From positions 57,464,534 through 57,528,533 of the forward strand of contig CM065693.1 in the NCBI GenBank assembly GCA_017654935.2: 64,000 bases of DNA, in the 5' to 3' direction. This DNA is from Phymorhynchus buccinoides. Its lineage: Eukaryota; Mollusca; Gastropoda; Neogastropoda; Raphitomidae. The translations under genes and the position numbers were made by a program. This document shows, piece after piece, positions 12,401-29,489 of the stretch. The stretch's first letter is position 1. Each line of letters starts with the position of its first letter. The notes under the pieces are model-generated. The model searched no databases, was not told the origin of the DNA, and worked only from the letters and a program-made list of their open reading frames with translations.

Positions 12401-13705
12401 AGCCACCTTGAAACAAATCAAGGTCACAAACGAGAAAGGGCGTAAAAGGGCCGCGAGGCCCACTTCTAGCCCTTATTACTACTACTACTATTACTACTTG
12501 TAGGCTTACCCTGGCTAAAAGACTCCAGGGATCATCCCAACAACGGAAGAACTTGAAGACTATGGGAAAGTGCATCAACATTGCGTGTGTGACCGTTTTT
12601 TTATTACCCCGCCACGTGGGCAGCCACATCTCCATCTTCGGGGGATTTTGGAGACCGATGATGTTATGCTAGTAGCTTGTCATGGCTAAAGACAATCCCC
12701 GCATAACTATGCACAGAATAAAAACATTTTGATGTAGCTTCGGTGTTCTAGCCTATGTTAATTGGTCTCACACAGCCTGAAGCCAATGCGATTTCAGTGC
12801 ATAATATATATAGAATTCTCCGAAAATGATATTGACATCTTGCTAATTCGATATTGGATTTCTAAGGGCATAAAAGAATTGTCAAGACACTGATTCTTCG
12901 TTCGCTCAGACAGTTTCCTGTCACATGAGGGTAGATGCGTCATGTTGCCGTTATGCGCCTAACTAAGAAATAGGCCCAGCATGTCCGACTTCGGCTGAAG
13001 AAATCTTTGTAAGAATTTATAGAAAAAAGGCAGGAGAATGGACCAGTAAGATAGCAGATGACAGTAAGCAAAGGGAAAAAGGCAGAGGAGACACTCATCA
13101 TATTGATATCTAACTGACCTTGCTTACATGTGACAAATGATTATAGCTAACTTCAGCATGTGTCTGTCAGATGGAGTCCATTCGAGCCAAGCAGGAGAAA
13201 GTGAAGCAGGCCACGACTGTACTGAAGGCAAGTAGAGACCTTTTTCTATACTTCATAATTATGTTCTTGTATGGCTCCAACCCACCTGCGTGCGCATCTC
13301 GACCCTTCCAACGGAAGTGTCGCCATCTTAGTCCTTATTTGTGTGTAAACAAAGTGAAAATGTTATTTAAACGTGTAAAGAAAACATCCAGATGTTATAA
13401 ATACAATTTAGATAAGTTTCGAATTGGAACAGCCAAATACGCAGCATCGATCTGGCATTTTTCAAAAAAAGGTAAGGACTAAGATGGCGGTCTCCCATAA
13501 TATGGCGCTCCTTGTGGCCGGATATGACGACACGTGGGTACCAGCCATTGGATGGGACGCGATCTTCACAACTGGATTGTATCGTATGAGTAGAGTGCCA
13601 CAGAGGTAACGCGTTCGCCTCCTATACAATAAACCCGAGTTCGAACTTGGGTACAGGGGATTTTTCCTCTCACTTTGCACTAGGCCTTACGGTCTTGATC
13701 GTAGA

Positions 13706-13736
<31 letters not shown>

Positions 13737-14395
13737 CGTGTGCCCATGCACTCAGCACACGTTAAACCCAGTGGCAACGAAACATTTGTCATTTGGTCAA
13801 AATTTACCACCACCCCTTAACTTCCTCGTCAGTCACACAAAATCGCATGCATACTAATAATTAAAAAAGGGGGGCGTGCCTCTGGCTGCGACGCGCTCTC
13901 CAGGTGGGAGCAACCCGATTTTCATAGAGATACCTCTGTGACTATAAAGTACCAAATATTTAATACAGTGGAACCTCCCTTATAAGACCTCCAATTATAA
14001 GACACCCTCCCACATAAGACCTACTTCTCTGAGACATTGCCCTTCTTTGTAAGTATTAAAATTACCTCCCTTATAAGACTCCTTCCTTATAAGACCTCAT
14101 TTTGGATGATTGTTTAAGGTCTTATAAAGAATGTTCCACTGTACCAGAATTGTGTTCTAGATCTATCTCCAAAAACACAAAGCGAGTGAGCCTTGAAGGC
14201 TTTGCCTCTTGTTCTTCTTCTTCTTGTCAACACCATGTGTGTTTCCTTCTCTGGCAGAAGCGGAACGCGGCCCAGCTGACTAGGCTGAAGAGCCAGGCGA
14301 AGGAGCAGCACCAGAGGCTCCGACAGTGGACACAGCAGCGCCGCCTGCTCAGCACCAACCTCGACACGCTCTCCCGCACCCTGCACTCCGCCTGA
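4120..14395 (+). CDS. CCDC122: CCDC122-like coiled-coil protein (gene span)
   Basis: Eight exons join in frame: 4120-4283, 5676-5691, 7747-7860, 9591-9672, 10847-10977, 12002-12141, 13171-13227 and 14258-14395 (TGA). They give about 280 aa, close to the 273 aa of human CCDC122; an upstream exon (706-823?) must supply the start. The product is almost wholly charged helix, with no signal peptide or membrane segment. Against human CCDC122 recalled from memory, a 51-residue stretch ending RRQTY / ERQIY aligns without gaps. The C-terminus ([18 protein letters not shown]) matches the human RRQWQWNIQQL region. The function of CCDC122 is not established. No alignment was run; another coiled-coil family is the main alternative. 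Confidence 0.7.
4316..4395. repeat. (TCT)n trinucleotide repeat
   Basis: Pure then imperfect TTC repeats lie in the intron, followed by a GT/GA-rich stretch to ~4560. Poly-Ser, Leu, Arg or Glu frames over it are not genes. Confidence 0.95.
4720..5045. repeat. (TTC)n / (TCC)n compound repeat
   Basis: About 325 bp of TTC and TCC triplets give poly-Ser, poly-Phe, poly-Pro and poly-Glu frames on both strands. It is purely intronic, between the 4120 and 5676 exons. Confidence 0.95.
5085..5560. mobile_element. Cluster of Tigger/pogo-like MITE fragments
   Basis: At least three overlapping pieces carry 'cagtggaacctcccttataa' or its complement 'ttataagggaggt', plus the internal block 'gagacattgcccttctttg'. 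The ends beginning (TA)CAGTGGAACCTC are typical of Tigger/pogo-type elements with TA targets. Related copies lie at 8.7-9.1, 10.2, 14.0 and 25.8 kb. Confidence 0.7.
5676..5691 (+). CDS. CCDC122: CCDC122-like 16-bp micro-exon
   Basis: A strong acceptor (tttttttattttacag) and donor (AAAAG|gtgagt) flank only 16 bases encoding EQKRK. Phase 0 in and phase 1 out join both neighbours exactly. The exon is required for the gap-free match to CCDC122. Confidence 0.7.
5995..6121. repeat. (GT)n with G run
   Basis: GT/GC alternating purine-pyrimidine tract (Z-DNA-prone in type) ends in about 18 G. It is intronic. The next 6180-6240 segment is the 3' tail of a short retroposon ending in (AAT)n. Confidence 0.95.
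6735..7035 (+). repeat. Dispersed repeat with 'gtggggatac' head
   Basis: Shares 'ctaatctgt..ctctttgactctgcc' and 'gacatgctgggcctaac' with 12.9-13.1, 14.7-14.9, 48.1-48.3, 49.5-49.7 and 50.1 kb (some inverted). It ends 'gacaggaaactgtctgagcg'. It is an unclassified interspersed family; no coding capacity is seen. Confidence 0.65.
7045..7746 (+). repeat. Tandem exon-fragment plus (TGAT)n array
   Basis: Five truncated copies of the next exon (7747-7860) lie upstream of it. Each has an intact acceptor (gacgcag or gacacag), about 78 bp of exon ending in codons for HEEEC, and then TGAT repeats that supply stops. A shorter remnant lies near 7470. None has the exon's 3' half or a donor. Confidence 0.9.
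7747..7860 (+). CDS. CCDC122: CCDC122-like exon, intact member of an exon array
   Basis: Acceptor attgacgcag|TG, donor AAAAACG|gtcagt, phase 1 in and out. It encodes [20 protein letters not shown]..., the region of best match to human CCDC122. It is the only copy in the array that carries the 3' part ([13 protein letters not shown]) and a donor, so it is the functional exon. Confidence 0.75.
8114..8300. repeat. 44-bp tandem repeat, ~4.3 copies
   Basis: Unit begins ccagtcccatcagggacact with a 44-bp period; four nearly identical copies. The open frames across it arise from the repeat. Confidence 0.9.
8462..8605 (+). repeat. Dispersed 'ctggctaaaagactcc' repeat
   Basis: Member of a family with 'gaacattacgtgtgtgaccg' and 'taccccgccacgtgggcagc'. 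Fuller copies are at 12505-12800, 22265-22520 and 25433-25720 (two), with inverted copies at 52075-52350 and 18540-18592. Class is unknown. Confidence 0.7.
8708..9114 (+). mobile_element. Tigger-like MITE split by a hairpin MITE
   Basis: The left part (8708-8834) and right part (9048-9114, ending gttccactgt) belong to the TA-type family. Between them lies an element with inverted ends around 'gccagagggc', related to the 65-bp-arm hairpin at 21.2 kb. Confidence 0.6.
9238..9570 (+). mobile_element. tRNA-headed SINE with Deu-like core
   Basis: The head has a pol III B-box-like 'gagttcgaacctggg' and an A-box-like 'ggcacagaggtaacgcg'. The core 'tcggatgagacgataaaccg' resembles, from memory, the Deu domain of deuterostome and molluscan SINEs. 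The tail 'gactataaagtactaaatac' stops 20 bases before the polypyrimidine tract of the 9591 exon. A further tail piece lies at 9750-9860. Confidence 0.75.
9591..9672 (+). CDS. CCDC122: CCDC122-like exon
   Basis: Acceptor ttttttttcag|AG. Encodes [18 protein letters not shown]..., matching the human segment with KSLHSENVKLKFDIE. Two donor choices keep frame: after 9672 (AAAAT|gttcgt, joining G at 10847) or after 9676 (TTC|gtaact, joining CTG at 10851). The first gives [11 protein letters not shown], the better coiled coil. Confidence 0.7.
10219..10301. mobile_element. Short Tigger-like MITE, TA ends
   Basis: An 83-bp element runs from TACAGTGGAACCTCCC to its inverted complement ending GCTGTA. 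It is a minimal, almost palindromic copy of the family. Confidence 0.75.
10847..10977 (+). CDS. CCDC122: CCDC122-like exon
   Basis: Acceptor tctctttcag|G, donor GAGAAAA|gtgata. Encodes [16 protein letters not shown]... and [16 protein letters not shown], parallel to the human HMIKYNAYYAKI and EDITNLKDKI regions. Phase 2 in, phase 1 out. Its 3' end is repeated twice downstream. Confidence 0.75.
10925..11215 (+). repeat. 112-bp tandem repeat of an exon 3' end
   Basis: Three copies at exactly 112-bp spacing (starts 10925, 11037, 11149) each carry the last ~50 bases of the 10847 exon. Copies 2 and 3 are preceded by 'agattgcag', an acceptor-like site. Donors are gtgata (copies 1, 2) and gtaact (copy 3). 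Since 112 is not divisible by 3, including a copy would shift frame. Confidence 0.9.
11535..11912 (+). mobile_element. tRNA-headed SINE with Deu-like core
   Basis: Second full-length member with head, 'gagttcgaacctgggta', core 'ggatgagacaataaactgag' and tail 'tctgtgactataaagta'. Part of an intronic SINE cluster. Confidence 0.75.
12002..12141 (+). CDS. CCDC122: CCDC122-like exon
   Basis: Acceptor gcgtccggcag|AG, donor GAAAAG|gtaccc; phase 1 in, phase 0 out. Encodes [16 protein letters not shown] then [14 protein letters not shown] and DEVKRLQEK. An internal 'ctgcag' at 12013 is a competing acceptor but would break phase. Confidence 0.75.
12246..12497 (+). repeat. ~250-bp dispersed repeat, copy 1
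   Basis: Nearly identical to 63437-63703, sharing 'aacattaaggctgcacct', 'gtttagctgtagaaagcaag' and a final (TAC)n. Class unknown. Confidence 0.8.
12505..12800 (+). repeat. Dispersed 'ctggctaaaagactcc' repeat, longest copy
   Basis: Starts taccctggctaaaagactcc and extends past 'ttgtcatggctaaagacaatcc' to 'gtctcacacagcctgaagcc'. Followed at 12.9-13.1 kb by an inverted copy of the 6.7-kb repeat. Confidence 0.7.
13171..13227 (+). CDS. CCDC122: CCDC122-like exon with GC donor
   Basis: Acceptor gtgtctgtcag|ATG; 19 codons, [19 protein letters not shown]. The donor is AAG|gcaagt, the consensus of the rare GC-AG introns. The nearby gtagag donor would give a stop in the next exon. The exon lies at the position of EKLRKEIEVQHKRYDAILK in human CCDC122. 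Confidence 0.7.
13586..13965 (+). mobile_element. tRNA-headed SINE with Deu-like core
   Basis: Third full-length member: 'gccacagaggtaacgcgttc', 'gagttcgaacttgggta', core 'cggatgagacgataaaccg', tail 'ctgtgactataaagtacc'. Abuts the MITE at 13974. Confidence 0.75.
13974..14143 (+). mobile_element. Tigger-like MITE, complete
   Basis: A 170-bp copy runs from TACAGTGGAACCTCCCTTAT to inverted end GTTCCACTGTA, with TA at both boundaries. It is the best full-length reference for the family here and lies 115 bp upstream of the last CCDC122-like exon. Confidence 0.8.
14258..14395 (+). CDS. CCDC122: CCDC122-like terminal exon
   Basis: Acceptor ccttctctggcag|AAG at phase 0. Encodes [20 protein letters not shown], then [18 protein letters not shown], ending TLHSA and TGA at 14393. 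The stop and next ~16 bases are repeated at 14459 in the 3' UTR. No AATAAA is visible within 600 bp. Confidence 0.75.
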   Translation, partial: KRNAAQLTRLKSQAKEQHQRLRQWTQQRRLLSTNLDTLSRTLHSA

Positions 14396-15036
14396 TATTG
14401 CTGATGGAGAGCTGATCAGCTTTTTGTACCGCTGATGGAGAGATTCTATTCTGTTTTGCCTGATATTGCTGATGGAGTGATTCTATTCTGTTCTGTACAG
14501 TTACAATACAAAATTCATACCATTGTATCACTTTTTCGTTAAATAGCAGTAGAATTCTTCTTCTTTTTCTTCTTCTGCGTTCCCAGACCATATATGGTCA
14601 TAATGCCGGGTGCGGTACGTATGTGTCCGGTTTTCAGTTTTTGCTGGTCTCCCCGCTGCGTACAGCCGACACATTCTGATTTCGGAGGAGCTCAAAAGAG
14701 AAACATTATTTTGGAAGATTTTTTTGAAAAAAGGCAGGAGAATGGGCCAATAAGTCAGAAAGATAGTAGATGATACAAAGCAAAGGGAAAAGGCAGAGTC
14801 AAAGAGAGTGGCAGATTAAAGGAAGTTACAAGCACATAACTTCCAGAAGGTGGGAGAACTATTTTTATGAAAGACCCCCGGTATCCCCACGGGGACGCAG
14901 TAGAATACATGATCTATTTTGACTTTTTTAGGACAATATTTTCTGCCATACTAGAAAACAAATCCTATTATTCTGTGACTCTTTCGTGGGAGGGGCTTTT
15001 CGTACAAGAGTATGCAAGACTGATTTGAACACTCTT

Positions 15037-15279
15037 TTAACCCTTTCACCGCCAGCCATATTTCAGCCAAAAATGTCCATTACATTTACCTGGGTAGAGA
15101 ATAAAATCCATCTCCAGTATTGGGAGTTCTTCTGTGACATATATAAAATGTCTATCCTTGCTTCCCCAAACTAAGACCAGAGGGTCTTTGGATAATAGAC
15201 CCCAATTTGATGCCTTTTAGTGACACAGGTGTTACATCACTGTGGTGCTAAGATGCGACTTTGGCGGTGAAAGGGTTAA
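15037..15279. mobile_element. TTAA-type MITE, complete
   Basis: 243 bp bounded by TTAA on both sides, ends TTAACCCTTTCACCGCCA and its complement. The interior has 'tacctgggtagagaataaa' and 'cttccccaaactaaga'. TTAA ends suggest mobilisation by a piggyBac-type transposase; no transposase is present. Confidence 0.85.
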
Positions 15280-15604
15280 GAAAAGAAATGGCTGATAAAT
15301 TACTGTCTAGAATCACCAATACCTCTTCTGGCTGCTTGCAAAGTTGTCTCTCTGGTAAAGGTTTATTTTGTTTGTTTTAAACTGAGAAATGAACTATAAA
15401 TAACTATCATTCACAGAAAAGTGACATATCTTATGATCTTAATATTCGCACAGAAATGTTAAAATAAACTCAAGGGCAAAGTTTATAAATAATAGGTTAA
15501 GCACTGAAAACAGCGTTTGACATTTTCGCGTTTCAGTTGCGTTTCTTTTGCCCTTGAGTTTATATATAAAAAAAGAAAAACATACATAAACAGACAACAC
15601 AATT

Positions 15605-15657
<53 letters not shown>

Positions 15658-16493
15658 GCATGGTACAGGTTTATAACGTGTCACTGATTTTTGACCTTTT
15701 GGTGTTGCAATGCTTTTGTTCCTGCTTCAATATTATTGTTGTTACTTCTTCCCACCGTCGATGTGAGCCTGTTTTGTTGCACAGCTGTTTCGTGAGAACC
15801 ATTTAGTTTGTCTCTATTTTCATTAGTTTTTTTAAGCCAACTTTAGTTTACCATAAGTAATTTTTCATAAATAACAGTCAAGAACATGCTGTAGTATGTG
15901 ACTAATTTACTTATATCAAAGATATTCTAAAAGGGTAAGATGGATTACTTAAAAGCTCGACGAACCGGGCTGATAGAGTTATCGTTAGTGCGGACGTGTA
16001 CACTATTCACAGTGGAGGCTATTAAAAAACTCGGACTGGAACTTGAACGGAGAATTCAACTGGCCTATCGATGTGTAAAATGTGTCACGTTTCAAAGGGA
16101 CATAACCAGTGTTTCTGTCCTCACTACTCGTATAGGGAAAAGAGACCGGATGTTTATCTTCCCCTGTACAGTCTTTGCTTATATTCAGTGGATATTGCTA
16201 GATGTCACTCTTGGGCAATTGTATTTATGTTTGCAATACTAAGTGTGTTATTCAAGAACATTTTCTACTTAATACGTTGCATGATACTTCTCAACAAACA
16301 AGTTTTTACCATACATCTGATGAAAGAAATATATTACAATTACAATGAACAACATACAGCCAGAATAGTTTTACAAACAAATGCTTGGTGCAGTTTTTAT
16401 CTAAGATTTCTAGATTAAGTCTTTTGACTAAATAGCTTGATTTTGTGTGCGACAGAACAGCTGTGATTGGTGCTTTAAGGCTTCGCAAAAAAA

Positions 16494-16606
16494 AGAGTCG
16501 AATTTCAACCCCAAAGAGAAAGATTTAATTAAAAAAGCACAAGTTGCTAGAGGTTTTTTTTCCATTATTATTAAATCCTCTTTCTGTTTGGGTTTTGAAA
16601 TTCGAT
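16494..16606. mobile_element. Hairpin element, ~33-bp imperfect arms
   Basis: 'gtcgaatttcaaccccaaag' on the left pairs with 'tgggttttgaaattcgat' on the right around a ~40-base AT-rich loop. Probably a small foldback MITE. Confidence 0.6.
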
Positions 16607-18698
16607 TTTGGTTCTAATTTGGGTGTGTGTGAATATTGATTACCCAGCGATTGTCTTTGTTGCTTTAAGTGTTACTTTGAAAATATTGTTCAATTCTATT
16701 TCTTTAGTAAACAAACAAAAACATGTTTGGATTTAAGGCTACCTTTAAATTAAACAATGAAATAGTGAGGGAAAACAGTGGGGGCCTTCAAAGAAGCAGA
16801 ATGCTAAACTTTGTTTGAATAGTTAGGATATCTACAGGTCTAAATAAAAGCGTTGAAAAAGTTTCAAAGTTGTATAGACTTCGTGTTTAAAACGGAAACA
16901 TTTGACAGTTTTCAACATGGGATGGGCTTATCACATCCCTTCACATTGAAAACTACAATGTACGTCGTGTATTTTGCACCCATTTATTCAACCATGTTGA
17001 TATCTTGAACATAATACTAAAAACTGCGGTCGTATGCAAATGGACAGGTGCACTCCTGAAAAACACACACCACATGAACAGTCTCATGCCCGCAAGCGCG
17101 CACGCGCACACACACACACACGCGCGAGCGTGTGCGAGGTAGCACACACGCAAACGAATGTACATATATATGTATGTCAGACAAAGCAGTCGTAACAGAA
17201 GTAGAAGCACACAGTACGAGTGTGTGCGTGTGTGTGTGAGAGAGACTTCAGGCTTCAGATATCTTATTATACAAGGATAAGAATTTAGGCTGGGCCTAGT
17301 CTTCCATTCTGCCCTTGGTTCTAAGCATGCAACATGCAGCTAATACTATAACTGAACGCTGAGACAAAGACAAATCGCCAACAGAAGCAACAACTGTAGC
17401 AGAAATATAACGACAGTAAGGCAAGGCATCAACATCAGCAATGAAAACAAGCAAAAACGGAAAACCCACCCACCAAATAAACAAACAAACAAACAAATAA
17501 AATGAAAAACACTAATTCCACAACAATTTACTTCTACTACCATTACCGCTCCTACTACTATTACTACTACTGCTACTGCTGCTGCTACCACCATCACTAT
17601 AACTACAACTATTACTACTAATTCAACTACAACAAGTGAGAGAGAGAGAATAAATATTTAATTTAAGCAAAGGATCATCTAACTAAAGATGAAGTGATTT
17701 ACTGCAGTCCCTGTTAGCTGGCCGATGATTATTTTGCCACGGAACCGGGAGGTTCTACCACTTATGCCGGAAGAAAAGGCTCAAAGTCCGAGAAGAAACT
17801 GAAAAGTTAGGCCTTAGACAGAAGAGGGACAGATAAAAAGATAAAGGATTAAGTGCCTGCACTGGGTTAAGACCATTAACACCCCCAGTTCAGCCGGGAA
17901 GGAACAGGCCCCACTTCCAGCAACAAGCAAAAGCAGAAGAGAAGGGGGGGGGGGGAGGAGAAGAGAGTTTGGGTTGCTATCCCAGTGACCCCTGAGTGGG
18001 GTCATCAGGCATGACGGGTGCAGCGAGTTCTAAGTCATATTATGAGTGGCCTAACGCGGTGTTGCCATGGTGAAATAGAGATATTTTGTGAATGTGTTCA
18101 CATGTACACAGACCTTTATGAGTGGCCTATATATTGTGTTGCCATGGGGAAATAGAGATATTTTGTGAATTGGTTAAGGTGTACCGAGACCTTAACCCTT
18201 TCAGAAGAAGATGGAACTCAGTCGAGGGCACAACTTCAAACTTACAAAGAAACAGTAGGTCTACTCGTTCTACTCAAAATTCTACAGCATGGAATTTCCT
18301 TTCTAATGAGACTGTTAATGCATCGTCACTGAACGTATTACAAAAATCATACTGATCAAAAATATAAGTGTGATGCACTCTGCAAATTTGGGAGAAATTT
18401 ATGAAGATTTGAAATCAACACACAAAAACCTATTAGTTCACGGGCAACAACGAACACTAAGTACAATATAAGCAATGATGTCACTGGAAATTATACCTAG
18501 AGGGCAAAAGGTAAAGGTTCAAGTGTTTCTGCTGTTGGGATTAGAGTACCTTAATATAGTTGTGATGATCCCTGGAGTCTTTTAGCCAGGATACATCAAC
18601 AACTAGTGGGAAATTATTTCAGCAGTCGAGTCAGTTTGTAAAGAGCAATGTATACATGAATGAAGGATTCCACCGAGCTGAGAGACACTTCTTTTCTA

Positions 18699-18808
<110 letters not shown>

Positions 18809-19096
18809 TTTTAATTAAAATTTTTGTTGTATTTTTTCCCTGTATATTTTAAATTCCCAAATGTTCCCATCCTTATCTCCCTCTATGCCTCTCCCCCCTC
18901 CTCCCTCCCTTTTCTTCTAATTTCTGCATGTACATATATTATTTAGGTTTCTTGTTTTATTTACTTTATTTTCCCCAGGGCTGGGTGGAAAAAAGCTTGT
19001 AACTTGCTTATCTCATGTTCCCTGGTTAAATAAAAGTTTCGTTTTCGTCTCTCTCTCTCTCTCTCTCTCTCTCTTCCTCTTCCTCTCCCTCCCTCT

Positions 19097-19160
<64 letters not shown>

Positions 19161-19937
19161 CCCCCCCCCCCCCCTCCTGAGTCCCTGAACTCTATCCAGG
19201 CAGAACGTTTACGGTGAATGACGCCAGCAGCAGTTTGTTTCCACTCGATAGCAGACCTAAGCTTATAGGATTGACCACCACGCATGCGCGCACACGCACG
19301 CACGCACACACACACACACACACACACGCGGTGCGCTATACCCAACACCGTTGATTAACTTAATGAACAACAGACCTTACAATAACAACATAGAAAACCG
19401 CTAAACTGCTCATGGCCTATCATTAGTGCAGCTCTACACGATACGTTTCTCATGTCTGTGGGAGTGTAGTAAAACTTGGTTGTTCTAACATGACTTAGCA
19501 GATCAATGCTCTATTCAAACAGCAAATAACGGGGTTTGTATGTGGACAGAAACATCCAATTATGGCGTACGATTACTCGTTTGGATTCAGACAAATAACT
19601 GCTTTACGTTTTACCAAGGATTCATTTTTACAAATTAGCAGTTTTTGAGTCCTAAGCAACAGTGATCAGTTCCACACCTGTGCTTCAACTTTTCAACATT
19701 TCGGATTGTGAATGTTGTGTTTTTGTGGGAGGATTTGTTTTCTTAATCGAAAAACACTTGTGTCCTGATACACATGGCGATCTAGACCAGTTCTAGAAAA
19801 ATATAAGTGTGAAATCTCAAAAGTAATTGGTTAATTAATTAAACCATGTTCCTTCGTTGTTTTGTGTATACCAGATTCACCCCATTTCTTTTAATGCCAG
19901 GAAATATGTGACTGCGTGCGTTTCTATCATTCAGAGT

Positions 19938-20375
19938 GGTTTCCGTAACTTGTTTGTGAGAAAGTTATTTGAGGTGTGGAGGTGAATGATTAGACTTCAC
20001 CACGTTTCATTGAACAAAATAAAGTTCTAGAGCCTACAAGTGCATTTATATGATACTTTCTGTAACTTGTGAGAAAGTTATTTGAGGTGTGGAGGTGAAT
20101 GATTAGACTTCACCACGTTTCATTGAACAAAACAAAGTTCTAGAGCCTACAAGTGCATTTATATGATACTTTCTGTAACTTGTGAGAAAGTTATTTCAGG
20201 TGTGGACGTGAATGATTAGACTTCAACTTCCGTTGAACAAAACAAGGTTCTAGAGCCTACAAGTGCATTTCTGTCACTCAGGATACTTTATGTAACTTGT
20301 TTTGAGAAAGTTATTCCAGGCGTGGACGTAAATGATTAGACTTCAAGTTTCACTGAAGTTCTGGAGCCTATAACA
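19938..20375. repeat. Tandem repeat, ~115-bp unit, four copies
   Basis: Units share 'gtaacttgtgagaaagttat', 'gtgaatgattagacttca' and 'gagcctacaagtgcattt'. The last copies are more diverged. Confidence 0.85.
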
Positions 20376-20933
20376 AGTTGCTTGAAAGTTGAGCTAGGAT
20401 CTGGATTATTTACGTCATACACACGCTAACATTGTGACTGTTCGTGCTTTGGAGGGAAGATCTGGAATATCACCAGGGCCTGTCTGTTACGACAAATTAT
20501 CACACCCTGCTTAAGCGGGGCATTTGTGTGACACATCTTGCTCTATCGCTTGGATTACACAATTATACACTCTGACAAAAGACCTTACACTGCGTGGCTT
20601 GGAGAGCGAACTAGCAAGTTGTAGACACGATTTAAATGTTCATCCAAGCACGCTGTTTGGAAGTGCTCTTATGACCAAAACATCCCCCCATGATCGTCCT
20701 AACCAGCCCGTTTGCTAATGATCGGTGATAGACAAATAGTTAGCAAACTACGAGTTAAGGAATTGTTCTTATTGATTCAGAACATTCACATAGCGCTTAT
20801 CTCAAAGCTCTAACCTTCTTATCACCATGACGTTCCCATGACCGTCCCAGACAGCCCGTTCAGTAGCAGTGTCATGTCATCGCTGATCCTCAACTGGTCT
20901 TGGTGATGGCTCCTCCCCCACACTCCTTCCCCC

Positions 20934-27026
<6,093 letters not shown>

Positions 27027-28238
27027 CTTTAGGGGGGTGGGGGGTGTCCATGTTTTGAAAAGAGGCTACCGTGGTATGTGGAGGTGTTGCCTACGTCACC
27101 ATGTGGACCCCTCCATCATACTGGATGACTGACTTTAGGGGGGTGGGGGGTGTCCATGTTTTGAAAAGAGGCTACCGTGGTTTGTGGGGGATTTCCCGTA
27201 TGGCATTGTGGATCCCTCGATCATGCTGGATGACTGACTTGAGGGGGAGGGTGGTGTCCACGTTTTGAAAAGAGACTACCATGGTTTGTGGTGGTGTTGT
27301 CTACGTCACCATGTGGATCCCTCCATCATGCTGGATGACTGACTTGAGGGGTGCGGGTGGGGGTGGGGGGTGTCCACGTTTTGAAAAGAGACTACCATGG
27401 TTTGTGGTGGTGTTGTCTACGTCACCATGTGGATCCCTCCATCATGCTGGATGACTGACTTGAGGGGTGCGGGTGGGGGTGGGGGGTGTCCACGTTTTGA
27501 AAAGAGACTACCATGGTTTGTGGTGGTGTTGTCTACGTCACCATGTGGATCCCTCCATCATGCTGGATGACTGACTTGAGGGGTGCGGGTGGGGGTGGGG
27601 GGTGTCCACGTTTTGAAAAGAGACTACCATGGTTTGTGGTGGTGTTGTCTACGTCACCATGTGGATCCCTCCATCATGCTGGATGACTGACTTGAGGGGT
27701 GCGGGTGGGGGTGGGGGGTGTCCACGTTTTGAAAAGAGACTACCATGGTTTGTTGGAGCGTTGCCTACGTCACCATGTGGATCCCTCCATCATGCTGGTT
27801 GACTGACTTATTTTTCTTCTTTCAATTGTGGATGGTTATCCTGCTCCGCGCCGCTCACCGGTCTGCATTCGGATCATTAATAGCAGGGGGGTCAGTCCCG
27901 TACAGCTTCATTCATTCAGTCATTGAGGGTCAATCAGTGTGTCACGTGGGTCAATCAGTGTTACGTGTCATCCACAGGCTTTGACGGAAGGAAACTGTTT
28001 GTGTTGAAAACATTCTATGTCCTGCTGTCGTTGCGCTCCCTCAGATACACATCCTCACCATTGAATGCTATGGTTGTCTGTGCCTCACCCGATACACAGA
28101 CCGAATCTTATATTGACGAAAAAACGGTGGAATTCATGGGTTGTTGTTTTTGTGTCATTGAATTGTTTATAAAAACATTTAAGATTACCAAGAAAAACTT
28201 CCTCGCGTTTGTTTATGAGCATGACTGAAATGACTAAC

Positions 28239-28271
<33 letters not shown>

Positions 28272-28843
28272 AAAAATAATTTTTTTTAAAAATAATAATA
28301 GCGCTGCGCTTCCGGTGACGCGCTCTCCGCGGGGAGAACAGCCCGAACTTCGCAGATAACTGTGAGTAGAATATACTAAATACCAATACCCCCCCCCCCT
28401 CCTTTATTTTCTTTTTTGCAGTAGTACTAGTAATGTATGCTGGTGAGGTAATCTGGGTTAACTCTCTTTGTGAACTGTGAAAGACTAGCCCAGTGCTGCC
28501 TCATCATTTGTAATGAACGTTCAATATTACCAGTCTCAGAGAGAGAGACGATTGTTTAATGCCTTGTCAGATGTTTAAAACAAAGTTAAATTTCAGAAAT
28601 TCCACGCAGACTGAATGCTCCATCCAGTCTGATATCCAAAGATAATTATGTAAATTTGGAATATTATCGACGCATCTTCCAGTTCCATATTGCATTGTAC
28701 ATATATTATGCTAATTTGTCTTGTACGGCCAAACACATTTGGTTGAATGAACGGACTGATGGCTGTGGATCTTGCACCGTGATTCTGTTGAACCTTTGTA
28801 TCTCTAGGGAAAGATGCCATTTTTTATTCATTAACAACTCATA

Positions 28844-28957
28844 AAGACCCCCCACATCACGTGTCACATTCCCTCTTACGCTTGGAGGATTTCTTACCAG
28901 CTATAAGAGGGGAAACACGTGACAAACATGATTTTAACACGTGACGTGGTGGGTCTT
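28844..28957. mobile_element. Hairpin MITE, 21-bp arms
   Basis: 'aagaccccccacatcacgtg' at the left is mirrored by 'cacgtgacgtggtgggtctt' at the right. Confidence 0.65.
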
Positions 28958-29152
28958 CAACACTTTTTTTTCTTCTCCAAAATGATGCTTTCATCATAAT
29001 AAAAAAAATTTTTAAGCTCTAACCGAATGTTCTGTTGTCTAACCTTGGATTCCTGTGCCAAAGACGTACAATACAACTTTGGGAAGATAGTTTATTTTTA
29101 TTTACTGACACTTACTCAGTCGAACCAACACGCTATAAGCAAACATACACAA

Positions 29153-29153
<1 letters not shown>

Positions 29154-29226
<73 letters not shown>
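29154..29226. repeat. (GA)n microsatellite, first of a GA cluster
   Basis: Further GA tracts lie at 30124-30213, 30316-30411, 30839-30936 and 31044-31147, so five long tracts fall within 2 kb. Confidence 0.95.
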
Positions 29227-29229
<3 letters not shown>

Positions 29230-29489
29230 CTATATTTCTTTTCAAAGTACTGTGCCCCTTCCATCCGCGTGTGTTTGTGTGCATGCGTGTTGTTTGTGCG
29301 TGTGTGTTGCGTGTGTGTGTGCGCGTGTGTGTGTGCGTGCGCGTGTGGTGCGTTCGTGTGTTTGTGTCTGTTTAGTGCGTACGTGTGTCTGTGTTTAGTG
29401 CGCGCGTGTGTATAATATATTTTTGTCTTTTCTTTATTTATATTGCTTGCTGGTTTATTCATTTATTATTGTAAGCGCTTGGGGCTTTT

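Noticed and set aside
15940..16242. 100-aa plus-strand frame
   Set aside because: AT-rich codons, no recognisable domain, overlapping alternative frame of similar length; likely chance.
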